A model generated the notes under the pieces. It did not search any database and had not been told where the DNA came from. It worked only from the letters and a program-made list of their open reading frames with translations. 64,000 bases of DNA from Prinia subflava. Taxonomy: Eukaryota > Chordata > Aves > Passeriformes > Cisticolidae. A program made the position numbers and the translations under genes. The DNA lies in contig NC_086247.1 in NCBI RefSeq assembly GCF_021018805.1, positions 134,767,602-134,831,601 of the forward strand. The letters run 5' to 3'. Below are positions 53,601 through 64,000 of this stretch, piece after piece (position 1 is the stretch's first letter; each line of letters begins with the position of its first letter).

Positions 53601-54700
53601 AATTGTTCTAGTCTGAAAATTTTCTTCTGCACTGCTGAGCTTTATTCAGTTGTAATAAACTCTTCTTCTGTCTGTAGCCATAGCAGCCTTGTTATAGAAG
53701 GAGATCATTAGATTTCTTGGCTGAAAGAAATAGCACAGGGAAGCTGAGATGGCATTTTAAAGTTTGTCACTGTAGAAGTAAAGATCACTATCACTCTTGG
53801 CTTAGAGTTCCTTGCCAGTTGATTGCTTCAATTGCTCCATCATAGGCCAGCTGGCAAGAAACAAAGTCAGGTCATCATTTGGGAAGAAAAGAAGACATTG
53901 ATACATGTGACTTTTTTATCTATCCCTAATCATGGCAAATACCTAAACATGATTCATTCGTTGTTCCTTACTTCCAAGTTCCATATGTGCTTAGGTTATT
54001 ATTTGTGTAATCACTTCTATTTTCCTAATACTGAGAATATTTGTTTGATGAATATAAGATTTGTAGTTTGATGTCCCATTCTTCATGGGACATAAAAAGC
54101 ATCTTTAGGAAAGCTGCAAAATTCCAATTTTATAGTATCAAAATTTCTGTCATTTTTCTCATGCTCTTGGTAAATTCTATGTGATTTTTTTTTACCTGTG
54201 CTACAAGTGCTGATTTTAATCATTAAAGCATTTTTCCCCATGGCTGTTCATAGTGAATGCATTCAAGACCCTGTGAAGTAAAAGAAAGAAAACCAGTCAG
54301 TTTACATTAACAGGCAGAAGAGAATTTACATTAACTCATTTCTACATTAGAATTTTTTCAGCAATTTTTACATTTGTTTGAGAGATTATCTTTTAATCTG
54401 TAGGGCAAGGACCACAGTAAGTCTGTACACTTGAAGCCAGTAGCTCATGGAGAATGAATAGGCTGTGATGGATTGCTTTGTTTCAACAATTGAAGTAAAC
54501 AGATGGAAATTTTTACCTTGAGACCTAATAAGAGATGATGAATGAGAAGTTCTGTGGAAATGGAACTAAGGTGTACTTTCTTAGGGCATAGCAAAGTGCT
54601 GAGTGATCCCTGGGAATATGATGAAAAGCAGGCAAGCAACTCCATAGAAATACATGATTTTCCAAGCAGAGAAAATGAGGCACTCAGTGAAGCATGACTT

Positions 54701-54765
54701 CATAGAATCCTAGAATATCCACAGTTGGAAGGGACCCACAAGGATCATCGAGTGCATTGGTCTAC
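54701..54765 (-). mobile_element. CR1/TguSINE1-type 3' tail, - strand
   Basis: CATAGAATCCTAGAATATCC, then AGTTGGAAGGGACCCACAAGGATCATCGAGT, is the reverse complement of the CR1 3' end shared by some CR1 subfamilies and by TguSINE1. Only about 65 bp survive, so CR1 and the SINE cannot be told apart. Confidence 0.85.
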
Positions 54766-56422
54766 AACATGATCACAACTGGGCTAAAAGAAATCTCTCT
54801 TTAATCCCAGCTTTTCTCTTTTACTCTCTTTCTAAGACTGAAAAGAGAGCAGCTCTTTCAAATTTCAAACTTATTTTAGATAGAAAGATGTGATGGCAGA
54901 CTTTTTCTCTTTTGTGAGGAAATTATTATCTAAAATGCAGTTTCAGGCATTTAATTTCTTCTAGTTCCATGCTGGGTCACCATGACATTTTAATTTTAGG
55001 CTCTGATATGTTGCAGTTCTCATATCTGCTGAATTATTTGATAGATTTGGGGTCTGGCCTAGGTTTGACAAATTGTTTCCAATGATAATCTCACCACCAC
55101 AAAGCAAGACAGCCAGCATGGTCAGGCCTGCTCCTTGCTAAGGGCACCTGACCATCTTTTTCTGCTTATCAGAACTGAGTCTTGTATTCCAGTGCTGGAA
55201 GCCTGTTAATAGAGTTTACAAGAATTTGCACATGTTCAGTACTCCCACTATAGATGCTATTAAATTAACTAAATAAACACTTGTTAATGAGAGCTAAAAG
55301 TAAAACACAGAGAAATACACCAAATTGCTTGGAGTGTTATAAAAGGTTTAGTGTATCCATCCCTACAATGTCCCAGGATAGATGGAATTTACTCAGTTAA
55401 ATCAATAGCCTGCAGTCTATGTTTACAAAAATGGCAATCTCCATTTAATGAATCAAATTGTCTTTGTTTTACTCAGCAACAGTCAGACACACTGTGCACA
55501 ATGAAATTGCTTCTTTAGAGTTGTCTCTGTCTTTTTTCCTTCCTTCTACTCCCAGCACCTTCTCTTATTTTCCAGTAAAATGAAAGGAATTCGGACTCCT
55601 TGCAGCATATGCTCAGTAAGAACAGTGAGGTTCAGTCCCTCTTGGAATGCACTGCACACTCAAAAACAGAACTTTCACTTCTCCCATTGGTATGTTTGAT
55701 TGCCTGTGCTTTACCCCAAAACAGTAAAAAAACAGTATTGGTAGATAGACTGCATTCATTTGCAGAGATGACATTTGTAACAGCATTTTAAGTGGATGTA
55801 TTCAGCATGAAGCTCCCTCAGTTAAGGTGTCTGAAATCACCAGTTTTACTGCAGCATTCAGAAACGTGTATTCATTTAAAAATGTAATAACTTGATGATA
55901 TAGCTCTAACTGCATGAGTGGTCTAGACATGTGCGCATGCCTGCCTCCTGAAAGTCAAACCTGAGACACTTTCAGGTGTTTATAGTGATCTGTCCTGCAT
56001 CTTTATTCTCTATTGTTGAATCCAAGTGGGCTGGATTTTTCTAAATCAATGTTTTTACAACCAATTTTAAACCTGTAGAGTTAATGAAAACGGGATTTGT
56101 CTGAAATGTTTTGCTGAATAAAAAGAGGTAGATGGCACAGATGGGCTGGAGGAAGGCTTGCTATTTAGCATCATCTGTACTCCATCTCAGGATGCCTAGC
56201 TGACTTGGTGCTGTGGTGGATCTCTGCAAGGTAGTTTACAGGTTCAACCAAAGTCAAAAATCAAAAGAGACTGGTATGATGAATCAGGAGCACAGGTAGT
56301 GATTTCTTTGATCCTTCCAGTAACAAGGAATAATATTGATAGGAATAGCCAGATCTGTTAGGTCAGTGCATGGCTCTGAGGTTGGTGTAATCAAAGAAAA
56401 TTTAGTTTTGACCATGGAATGA
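54766..56422. other. Unique DNA, no gene seen
   Basis: AT-rich; only a 63-codon frame at 55600-55791, not recognised. No repeat identified before the tandem units that precede the long CR1. Confidence 0.55.
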
Positions 56423-56469
56423 TCTACTCAACACCTGGTCTACTCAACACCTGGTCTACTGACACCTGA
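56423..56469 (+). repeat. 16-bp tandem repeat, about three units
   Basis: Two perfect copies of TCTACTCAACACCTGG (56423-56438 and 56439-56454) and a third diverged unit, TCTACTGACACCTGA (56455-56469). They sit directly at the 5' edge of the long CR1, so they may be part of its 5' region or of the integration site. Confidence 0.9.
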
Positions 56470-56677
56470 TGGGATGTGCCAGTATCAGAGGGGAAAAAGA
56501 GCTGGCACAGGAGCTGGTGGGGCTCATTGGCAGAGCTTTAAACCAGCCTGGAGGGGGGAAAGGGACAAAGCCAGGCTGGCCAGTGATGAGTGGTGGGATG
56601 GTGTGTCAAAACTTGAGGAAAGGAGCACTAATGGGATCCCTCCATCTGCCTCAGGAGATGCTGGCTGCAATGGACCA

Positions 56678-57300
56678 TGCCTGGAATGTCTCTACATTAA
56701 TGCACCCAGCCTGAGGGACAGACAAGGGGAATCCAGGCCTTGTTCCAGTCCCAGAGATTTGACATTGCTGGCATAAGTGAAACCTGGTGGGATGGATCCT
56801 GTGCCTGGAGTGCCCTGTTGGATGGTTCCAGGCTCTTCAGGAGGGACAGGCAGGGCAGGAGAGGTGCAGGGGTGGCACTGCATCGAATAGAAGGGGTAGA
56901 ATGTATGGAGCTCACAGCTGGCAGTGGCACAGTTGAGAGCCTCTGGATGAGAATCAAGGGACAAACAAAGAATGCAGGTGCCATCGTGGGACTCCACTAT
57001 AGACCTGGACAGGGCAATGATGAATTATTCTTTGAGGAACTAAGGGACTCTTCCAAGTCAACTGCCCTTGTCCTTGTGAGAGACTTCAACTTGCCAGAAA
57101 TTAACTGGGAACATCACATACCTGGCACAACCCAGGCCAGAGCATTCCTAAAAACCTGAATGACAACTTTATGGAACACACTTGGAAAGATGCCCTCCTT
57201 GATCTACTGCTTGTCAACAGGGTGGATCTTGTGAGCAGGTGGAGACTGGAAGCCATCCTGGCCACAGTAACCACAAAGTGATCAAGTTTTAAATCTGTTA
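56678..57300 (+). pseudogene. CR1 ORF2 endonuclease domain remnant
   Basis: Remnant of the APE-type endonuclease that nicks target DNA for CR1 retrotransposition. It opens with LYINAPS (CR1: LYTNAHS), then shifts frame near 56730-56750. The frame 56740-57159 carries ISETWWDG (catalytic Glu motif), RRGAGVALH, VESLWMRIKGQ, GLHYRPG and VRDFN; the last replaces the usual GDFN, keeping the Asp and Asn. A one-base shift near 57150 moves the match to another frame (DNFMEH, DLLLVNRVDLV), and a further shift leads to GHSNHKVIKF at 57260-57289, where the usual SDH motif is SNH. The changed Asp and at least three frame changes show it is dead. Confidence 0.88.
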
Positions 57301-58020
57301 ACAGAAGGAAAAATGCAAAAATCTCAACTCTGGACCTGAGGAGAGCAGACCTGAGACTGCTCAGGGAATTAGTGAGTGAGATCCTCTGGGAACATGTTTT
57401 TGCAGATGCTGGCATCCATCAGTGTTGGTCTGAACATCACCTCCTAAGGGCACAAGAGCAGGCAATTACCAAATGTCAGAAGTCAAGCAGGTGAGGCAGA
57501 ATGCCATCTTGGCAGAACAGGAATCTTCTCTTAAAAATAAGGCAAAAAAGGAAGGTGTTTGCCCTGTGGAAGCAAGGTCAGGTGACATGAAAAGGACACA
57601 GAGCCACTGCTGGCCGCTGTAGGAAGAAAATTCATGTAGTCAAAGCTCAGCTGAGCAGAGCTGTAGGGAAGAATAAAAAAGAGTTTTTCAAATATATTAA
57701 TATTGGGCAATGTGAAAACAACCTGTCCCATTACAGGATGAAGATGGTCTCCCCACTAACAGGGACAGAGACAAGGCTGAGGTGTTTAACACATTCTTTG
57801 CTTCTGCCTTCAACAAGGATGAGGGACCAAGTGTGCCCTGAGCTGGAGGACCATGATTTGGAGAATAATTGACTCCCACTTGACCCTGAAATTATGTGGG
57901 ATCTGCTGCTCCTTCTGGATCCCTATGGGGCCTAATGAGATTCATGCAGCTGGAAGATGTTATTGCAAAACATCTCATAATGATTTTTTGAGCAGTCTTA
58001 GGAATATGGAGAAGTCACAG
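57300..58020 (+). pseudogene. CR1 ORF2 linker region, heavily decayed
   Basis: Lies between the recognisable endonuclease and reverse transcriptase parts. Fragments such as a lysine-rich stretch with EFFK-like ends (about 57660-57720) and the segment GDRDKAEVFNTFFASAFN (about 57762-57815) match the usual CR1 text before the fingers of the polymerase. Stops and shifts are frequent. No other element appears to be inserted. Confidence 0.75.
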
Positions 58021-59330
58021 GTGAATGGAAGATAGCAAATATTGATCAAATTTTCAAAAAAGGCAAGAAGGAGGACCCTATAAACTGCAGGCCTGTCAGT
58101 CTCACTTCAGTGCCTGGTAAATTTATGGAGAAGATTATTCTGGGAGGTATTGGCAAACATTGGAAAGACAACACAGTCACTGGCCACAGCCAGCATGGCC
58201 TCATGAGAGGAAAGTCCTGCTCATCAAACCTGATTTCCTTCTGTAACAAAGTAACCCATGGGGTTGATCAAGGGGAGCCAGGTGATGTAATGACATTTTT
58301 GGATTTCAGTGCTCTCTCCCAGTGTCCTTCTGCACAGGATGTCCAGCTCACAGCTGGATAAGCACACCATGTGATGGGTGAGCAACTGGCTCACGGGTCG
58401 GGCACAAAGGGTTGCAGTGACTGGGGTGACATCAGAGTGGTGACCTGGCACTGGTGGGGTTCCACAGGGCCCCATCCTCCACCCTGTGCTCTTCAACATC
58501 TTCATAAATGATTTGGACCCTGGACTGGAAGGGACACTAAGCAAGTTCACAGATGATAAAAACTGGCAGGAGCTGTTCACTGCCTGGAAGGCAGAAAGGC
58601 CCTGCAGAGACACCTCAACAAGTCAGAGGGCTGGGCAATCACCAACCACATGAAGTTCAACAAGGGAAAGTGCTGGATTCTGCACCTGGGATAGGGCAGA
58701 CCTGGATGTACAGGCAGGCTGGGGAGTGAGAGGCTTGGAAGCAGTGCCATGGAAAGGGACCTGGGGGTCCTGGTCCTTGTGATGGCAAGTCTGAACATGA
58801 GGCAGCAGTGCCCTGGCAGCCAGAAGGGCCATGTGTGTCCTGAGGGGCATCAGGCACAGCAGGGCCAGCCAGGCAAGGGACGGGATTGTCCCCTCTGCTC
58901 TGCACTGGGGCAGCCTCACCTCGAGTGCTGGGGGCAGTTCTGGGTGCCACAATGTGAGAAAAAAAATACTAGAGACTGTCCAAAGGAGGATCACAAGGAT
59001 GGTGAAGGGCCTTGGGGGAAGCCATGTGAGGAGTGACTGAGGCCACTTGGTCTGTTCAGCCTGGAGAAGAGGAAACTGAGAGGAGATCTCATGGCAATCT
59101 ACAACTTCTTCATGAGGGGAATAAGAGGGTCAGACACTGATCTCCTCTCTGGTGACCAGTGACAGAACCTGAGGGAAAGGCCTGAGGTTGTGTCAGGAGA
59201 GGTTTAGGTTGGATATTAGGAAAAGGTTCTTCCCTCAGAGGATGGTTGATCACTGGAACGGGGAAGTGGTCACAGCACAAACGTGACAGAATTCCAGAAT
59301 CATTTGTACAATGTGGTCAGATACATGATG
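58021..59330 (+). pseudogene. CR1 ORF2 reverse transcriptase remnant
   Basis: Non-LTR reverse transcriptase remnant. One frame is open from about 58024 to 58361 and contains IFKKGKKEDPINCRPVSLTS, VPGKFMEKIIL, SQHGLMRGKS and FLDFS. After stops, the same kind of match resumes with WVSNWLTGRAQRV-like text, GVPQGPI (58456-58476), [20 protein letters not shown] and the catalytic box FTDD (58546-58557), where CR1 usually has FADD; both Asp are kept. Downstream pieces in different frames include ERDLGVLV, QRRITRMVKGL and [13 protein letters not shown]. The order is complete, so loss is by point changes and small indels rather than a large deletion. Confidence 0.9.
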
Positions 59331-59421
59331 TGATTGATTCTTGGGCCTGTCATCTGGGCAGGACTAAGAGCTGGACTCTGTGAGCCTTGTGTTTGACTTC
59401 CAACACAGCATATTCTGTGAA

Positions 59422-61050
59422 AATAATAATGGATCTTCTGCTGAGTGAGTTTAGAGAATCTTGATGTATGTGATATGCAGATGAAGACAGTTGATAGCAA
59501 TAACATAATCTCATTTTATGAACATCTCTTCACATCTTCAAAAAATGTTTTAATCCTGTTTTTACTTTGATTCTGCCTATAAATATATATCACCTTTTTA
59601 CTACATAAGCAAAGGAGAACCTGATGTTAAAAGTGGTTTCATAAATAATAAAGAAAAAAGAAAGGAGAAAAGGTGGAGTTAATCTTCCTGAGCAGAGCCA
59701 ATTTATTTCACTGCTTTCCACTTTGATAGTCAAATAAGCTGTACTTCTACTGAATAAACGTCTTGTAGTTCTGTGAAAATAAGGAGGGTTAAATCATATA
59801 CCTGATTTAAAAATGTGTACAACTCCAAGGGGGTGGATGATCCATTGAGTGAAATACTAGACAAGGGCTTGGCTTAACTGTGTGATTTGCTCTATTTCTT
59901 TTTTGCTCTCTTATGTTTGCCAGATTGTTGTAGTCAAAATCAGCAGATCTATGTAGCTTGGGTGCATAAATTTATTGCTAGGTATGAGTCTGACTTACCT
60001 TTTGGGAACCATGAACTGTAGCTGCCTATGGAGCTGGGTTAGCCTAATTGGTTAATTACCTGGGATGTCCCTGTAACCAGTGGAGACAGGTAAGTGTCAC
60101 CAGATTTGAGTCAACCCAGTCTAAAGAAGAAGTGTGAAATGCTGGAACAAATGAACTTCTGGATCTGCTGGTGTATTGCCTTTCAATGCTGTAGGAACTG
60201 AAGCATCTAATTTAGACTTAAGTATACTAGTAACTTTGAGTTACAGAAGTTAAGTAAATCCATCTGGTTTCATTCTTCTCTGTGGTCAGGACAGTAGATG
60301 GATACTGTGAAAACAAGAGCACTCAGACCTGTTCAGTGCTTATGTCAGTGACTGAGACTTACCACTGGTTTTGTCATTCGCACAGCTGTGAAGTCTGAAC
60401 ACCTGTATGTCTGTTTAACCAAATGTAGTGCATGCAATTCAGTATGCCTGATTTTCAAGAACATCTTTTAAAAACATTTTTATTTTGGTGTGGTTTTTTT
60501 GTTTTGTCATTTTGGTTTTGCGGTTTTGGGGGTTTTGTGTGTATGTTTGGGTTTGGTTTGGGGTTTTCTTGTGTTAGGTAATTCTAAGTAGATATCCTAT
60601 AGGGAAATGCTAGATAAATGCCTCAGGAAGTATGTCATTCTCTGAAACCAGGGAATGTTTGGGGAGGTTGAATCAAAGAAAATGTAGTCATTATATTTTT
60701 CTTCAGAATTTTAAATTATTTTTAGACATACTCTCTGATTAATTTAATTTGCTTTGAGAGGAATATTACAGCATACAGAATTTTTCCTTCATGATTGTTT
60801 GTCACTGTTATGACACATTTATCTTAAGTTTCCAGAGCTTTATTAGCTTGTGTTCAGATGTTTTTTTGGTGCAAGAGGATGGCAGAGTAGATCAACTGTA
60901 CAAGAGTGAGGTTTTCTAGTGCATACACTACTTGTTATCAGAGGCTTCATTTAAAATTACATTGGTAATTCTGGCTTTAGGATGTATAAAATATTCCCAT
61001 CACAGTTACATTACATTAGGTTTAAATTGCACTATTTTCCATTGCTCTTG
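59422..61050. other. Unique DNA between two CR1 copies
   Basis: AT-rich with a T/G-rich tract at 60481-60574. No open frame of note and no further repeat recognised. Confidence 0.55.
60481..60574 (+). repeat. T/G-rich tract with repeated G-runs
   Basis: About 90 bases of T and G with GG, GGGGG, GGG, GG and GGGG runs separated by T-rich loops (60512-60565). The spacing would permit a weak G-quadruplex of two-tetrad type on the + strand. Confidence 0.7.
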
Positions 61051-61320
61051 AAATCCTAGAATCTCTTGGGTTGGAAGGGACCTTAAAATTCATCTTATTC
61101 CACCCCCTGCCATGGGCAGGGATGCTTTCCACTAGACCAGGTTGCTCAGAGCCCCATCCAACCTGGCCTTGAACACTTCCAGGGATATCCACAACTTGCC
61201 TGGACAATCTGTTCCAGGGCCTCACCACCCTCATGGTAAATAATTTCTTCCTAATATCCGATCTAAACCTACTCTCTTGCAGTTCAAAGCTATTACCCTA
61301 TCACTACATACCCTTGTAAA
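61051..61320 (-). mobile_element. CR1 LINE 3' end, about 270 bp, - strand
   Basis: Very clear match to the complement of CR1: TTGGGTTGGAAGGGACCTTAAAATTCATCT, CCACCCCCTGCCATGGGCAGGGATGC, ACTAGACCAGGTTGCTCAGAGCCCCATCCAACCTGGCCTTGAACACTTCCAGGGAT, CCTCACCACCCTCATGGTAAATAATTTCTTCCTAATATC, and CCCTATCACTACATACCCTTGTAAA. These are the 3' UTR and the last codons of ORF2. The copy is 5' truncated at about 61320. It is better preserved than the other fragments, so possibly a younger insertion. A 70-codon - strand frame at 61022-61234 is just translation of this CR1. Confidence 0.95.
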
Positions 61321-62396
61321 CTCATATTTAAACCATGGCTTTATTTTTTCTTTTTGCTTTTACTTCTATCTTCTTTGAAAGGGCGGGATCCAGTAGAACA
61401 CTGCCACTTTCAGGCCCAGCGATGCTGGCTGTGATTGTTGATGCTCAGAGCGTGACTGATGGTGCTTCGCACCACGCAGAATCAGCTCCCCTGCAGGTGC
61501 CAAATCTCCTCATGGACTATTTAATCTGCAAACAGAGCTGTTATCTTTCAGCAGGAGTTTTTTCTAGGTTCCATTTCTAAAAGCAACTGCAAGAACAGAT
61601 AAGGAATGATATCAGAGTGAAATAAGAAATGGAAAAAGAAAAAAATGAGAATAAAAAATGGGATATGTTATAGAAGGGCAGATAAATATTTGAAATAGAA
61701 CAGTTATAAAATATTAAAAATTACATTCTTATTCCTCTAAGTCTTACAATCACAAGAAATCTTTTACATTTCTGTTATTTTAATATATAAATTAATACAT
61801 ACAGGAGCTTCAAATGAGCTGACAATCTTGCTTCTGCAGTAAGTGTGCAGGCATTTGAGATATGGTATTTATGTTGAAGAGCATGCAAGCTAGACAGTTG
61901 ATCTGTCAGAGGAACTAGTATTTCAAAAATCAGTTTGTTCTGGTGCACTTTATTTTGTATTACTTTAAAACAGAATGACAATATTTCCATGTGTAGATTT
62001 CTCTTTTTAAAAAATTATCAGTAGCCCTGGTGTTATACCTTTGTGGTTTTCTGAGTTGGAAACAAGAGGTTTAGTACTAGGTAACATCTGATGGGAGATT
62101 ATCATAGGTCATTCACGTCCTTGGTTGGTGCTTTCATTCTCATCTATTCAGTCTTGATCAAGAGCAAAGAATCTGTAACCTTGAAGCTAAATGCAGATTG
62201 CTTGCAGCTCCATTTCACTGGCCTGTGGTACTAAGGTGTGACATAATGTGACACTCATCAAACCTGTTTTTATTTTATTTTACTTTGTTTTTTTTTATTC
62301 ACATTTTTCGCTGGTTTACACTTAAAAAATTCTTTTTCCACAAGAGTAGAATTACCCATGCAAGGCTCTTGGTGATGATGAGATGGCTCATCTGTT
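61321..62396. other. Unique DNA, no gene seen
   Basis: An 81-codon + strand frame at 61335-61580 begins right beside the CR1 with a hydrophobic, signal-like N-terminus and contains a few CpGs, but no family is recognised. The rest is AT-rich without features. Confidence 0.5.
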
Positions 62397-62456
62397 TCAC
62401 AGATTATTCTGAGTGAGAAGGGACCTGCAAGGATGATCAAGTCTAACTCTTAAATG
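62397..62456 (-). mobile_element. CR1/TguSINE1-type 3' tail, - strand
   Basis: TCACAGATTATTCTGAGTGAGAAGGGACCTGCAAGGATGATCAAGTCTAACTCTTAA resembles the complement of the tail in the SINE at 8603-8730 (including the AACTCTTAAGTG-type junction). The tRNA-like head is not convincingly present downstream, so it could be either a CR1 or a SINE remnant. Confidence 0.7.
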
Positions 62457-64000
62457 TTCATACTTCCCTGATTTCTCACCTGATGTTGTGATTCCTCCCT
62501 TTAAGGTGCAAGGACAGGGTGAATTGGTGCACTAATTAGTTGTGATGTCACAAAATTTGGTAATGATAATTCCCAAGGAACTTAACTAAAGTCAGTGTGG
62601 GAGAAAACCCCACACTGATTTTGCCTTCTAATTTTAGAGAAAAATATTACTCCTAAGAGTATGAACAATATTTTCTGACTTTAGGAATTAAAATGCTGCC
62701 ATATTTGCACATCCCATGGAGTAGGTCAGTTTGGCACTACAGAACTACCAAAGAATTTTGTTAATTTCAGTAGACCAAGACTGAAGTGTTAAACTTCTGG
62801 CAAATTGCTACCAAGAGATGCATTTTTGAACACTGAAATGACACTGAACTGATTTACTGATTTATTGATTTACATTTCTTCAGCTCTGGACTCTCCTTAC
62901 TTTCAAGACAAGATACATGATTTAGAAAGTGCTCAACTATACTTAATCTTCTCTTGATCCTTGCTTGGAAGGAATCATGCAAGCCACTAAAAATAAATTT
63001 AATAATGTATAGCCCTACTTCAGCATCAGATCTCCTCTGTGTCGTAATGGGTGAATAATGGGAAAGATCAAGGCAGCATTAAAAATATTTATGCAGACAG
63101 CAGACACTTGGCAAAATTAATCTACAGAGGGGGCAAAAAAGAAAGTAGAGGAGAAGACTCTGGAAGAGGAAATTAGTATAAGTACAAAAATGTGTGATTT
63201 TTCTGGACTTTTAAAGGACTACTTAAATGTTTATAGGGTTCTTGTATGTGAATGTCAATTTTATAGAGATGTGTCTCTGTGTTTCCTTCATAACACAGAA
63301 TAAAATTCAAACTTTCCAAAATTTTACCTGATTTAAAGCATTTTTACATAGGTAGAGCTCAGATATCTAGTAAGAGATGCTGCTGCTCTTATGTCAGTCC
63401 TGTCCATTGCATGAGATTAAAACAATGCTGTGCTGTGAGCAGGTGCTTGTTGGAAGGAATGGACCTCCTGAATCAAGCTGCCATCAATCAGCCTGATGTG
63501 AAGCCTGTTGCAAAAGGGACTGCCCAAATAAAGGAATCTGCTCAGAACAAGTTTCCTGACATTTCCCAGTCTTGGGGGGAACAGAAAACGGTCTCATTTC
63601 ATTACCAGCCTTGGATAGCTGCAGTCCCATCCTGAGGTGGAAATGTAGTAGGAGCATTGTTTACTTTCTTGATGAAAGCTTAATGCTTCAGATCATGAAT
63701 TACAAATGCAAGCTTTATATTGTCTTACTAGAAAAACCAGGTTTTTCATCGGTTCTCTTCATTTTTATTTCTTTATTTTATATATAATTTGTGGCTTTAT
63801 TTGAAGAGTTGGAGAACACAAAGTAGCTGTATTTTTAAGTCTTTTATGTAGTGCTTGTTGTTTGCAATCTGCCATAGTTTTTCCTACTGCTTACTTTGCA
63901 TCGTAAGCAGAAATCTGTTCTTCATAAAACTGCAGCCTTGTTAGATATTTTGATAGATGATGCTTTGCATCATGGCAGAAGACGCAAAGCGCCTGACCCG
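62457..64000. other. Unique DNA, no gene seen
   Basis: AT-rich. Overlapping + strand frames of 74 codons (63411-63635) and 71 codons (63572-63787) are not recognised. The last bases (about 63971-64000) are GC-richer with two CpGs, but the window ends there. Confidence 0.5.

Larger units (their letters stand above)
41022..54700. other. 13.7 kb of unique DNA, no confident gene
   Basis: The longest block without a recognised interspersed repeat. Low-complexity tracts lie at 41510-41562 and 44855-44922. GC-richer islands at about 45640-46110 and 50260-50620 hold overlapping frames on both strands. An 85-codon frame at 46038-46295 ends in a hydrophobic stretch followed by basic residues, like a membrane anchor, but has no family match. 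A 128-codon frame at 46364-46750 (-) and a 104-codon frame at 51256-51570 (-) are unrecognised. Confidence 0.5.
56461..59421 (+). mobile_element. Long CR1 LINE copy, decayed
   Basis: About 2.96 kb of CR1 on the + strand. In order: a GC-richer segment upstream of ORF2, the endonuclease domain, a diverged linker, the reverse transcriptase domain and the C-terminal part of ORF2, then a short 3' end stopping at CATATTCTGTG near 59420 without a poly(A) tail, as CR1 does. A full CR1 is about 4.5 kb, so the 5' part including ORF1 is missing or unrecognisable, while ORF2 is nearly complete in extent. Several frameshifts and stop codons make it inactive. It is the longest repeat in the window and is GC-rich against its surroundings. 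The 5' boundary is uncertain by perhaps 50-100 bases. Confidence 0.93.

Noticed and set aside
58224..58994. Long - strand open frames (up to 129 codons) opposite the CR1
   Set aside because: They are antisense shadows of the GC-rich CR1 reverse transcriptase region.
61022..61234. 70-codon - strand open frame beside 61 kb
   Set aside because: It is a translation of the CR1 3' end, whose last ORF2 residues (RPWNRLSRQVVD-like) are recognisable, so it is not a host gene.
4062..63238. Shared 17-mer CTTAAATGTTTATAGGG at 4062 and 63222 with weak similarity after it
   Set aside because: One AT-rich 17-base match in 64 kb is close to chance expectation, and the downstream similarity is not strong enough to call a repeat family.
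1..64000. CRISPR arrays, operons, endogenous viral genes, tRNA or rRNA genes
   Set aside because: Looked for and not found. The only tRNA-like sequence is the SINE head at 8670-8730, and the only polymerase-like sequence is CR1.

Overview
This window looks like gene-poor nuclear DNA from a bird, most likely a passerine (songbird or relative). Three things point there. CR1 is the dominant interspersed repeat: one long, decayed copy and several short 3' fragments. At about 8.6-8.7 kb there is a SINE with a tRNA-Ile-like head joined to a CR1-type 3' tail, the architecture of the TguSINE1 family described from zebra finch and held to have arisen early in passerine evolution. The rest is AT-rich (by eye a little under 40% GC), CpG-poor and full of stop codons, as expected of an intron or intergenic stretch in a vertebrate. 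No bacterial, organellar or viral gene organisation is visible.

I found no host protein-coding exon that I could name and no tRNA, rRNA or recognisable small RNA gene. The longer open frames outside the CR1 (at most about 180 codons) have no recognisable domain, and most are in AT-rich or low-complexity DNA. The window may be a gene desert or may lie inside a very large intron; sequence alone does not decide.

Layout. 0-4 kb: AT-rich unique DNA holding two nearly identical 144-bp copies (143 of 144 bases match) about 3.0 kb apart. 6-9 kb: old repeats, namely a MIR-like SINE fossil, a probable short CR1 remnant, a 71-bp palindromic element with a perfect CRE-type core, and the TguSINE1-like SINE. 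9-19 kb: unremarkable unique DNA with a T/G tract and a long A-run inside a perfect palindrome. 19.5 kb: a CR1 3' end on the + strand. 20-30 kb: unique DNA and a large T/G low-complexity array at 26.4-26.6 kb. 30.7 kb: a CR1 fragment on the - strand. 31-54 kb: the largest block without recognisable repeats, broken only by low-complexity tracts, two adjacent short hairpins and a few GC-richer islands (about 33.2, 40.3, 45.8 and 50.4 kb). 54.7-62.5 kb: the repeat-dense part, with a CR1 tail (-), a roughly 3-kb + strand CR1 carrying most of a frameshifted ORF2 (endonuclease then reverse transcriptase), a 270-bp CR1 3' fragment (-) and another CR1/SINE tail (-). 62.5-64 kb: unique DNA.

There is no operon or gene set to explain. 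The only coding logic is the dead CR1 ORF2, whose kind of product also mobilises SINEs that carry a CR1-like tail. No new biological system is evident. The items most worth checking are the near-identical 144-bp duplication, the CRE-cored palindrome, the SINE as a lineage marker, and the GC-rich island at 50.3-50.6 kb with splice-like signals.
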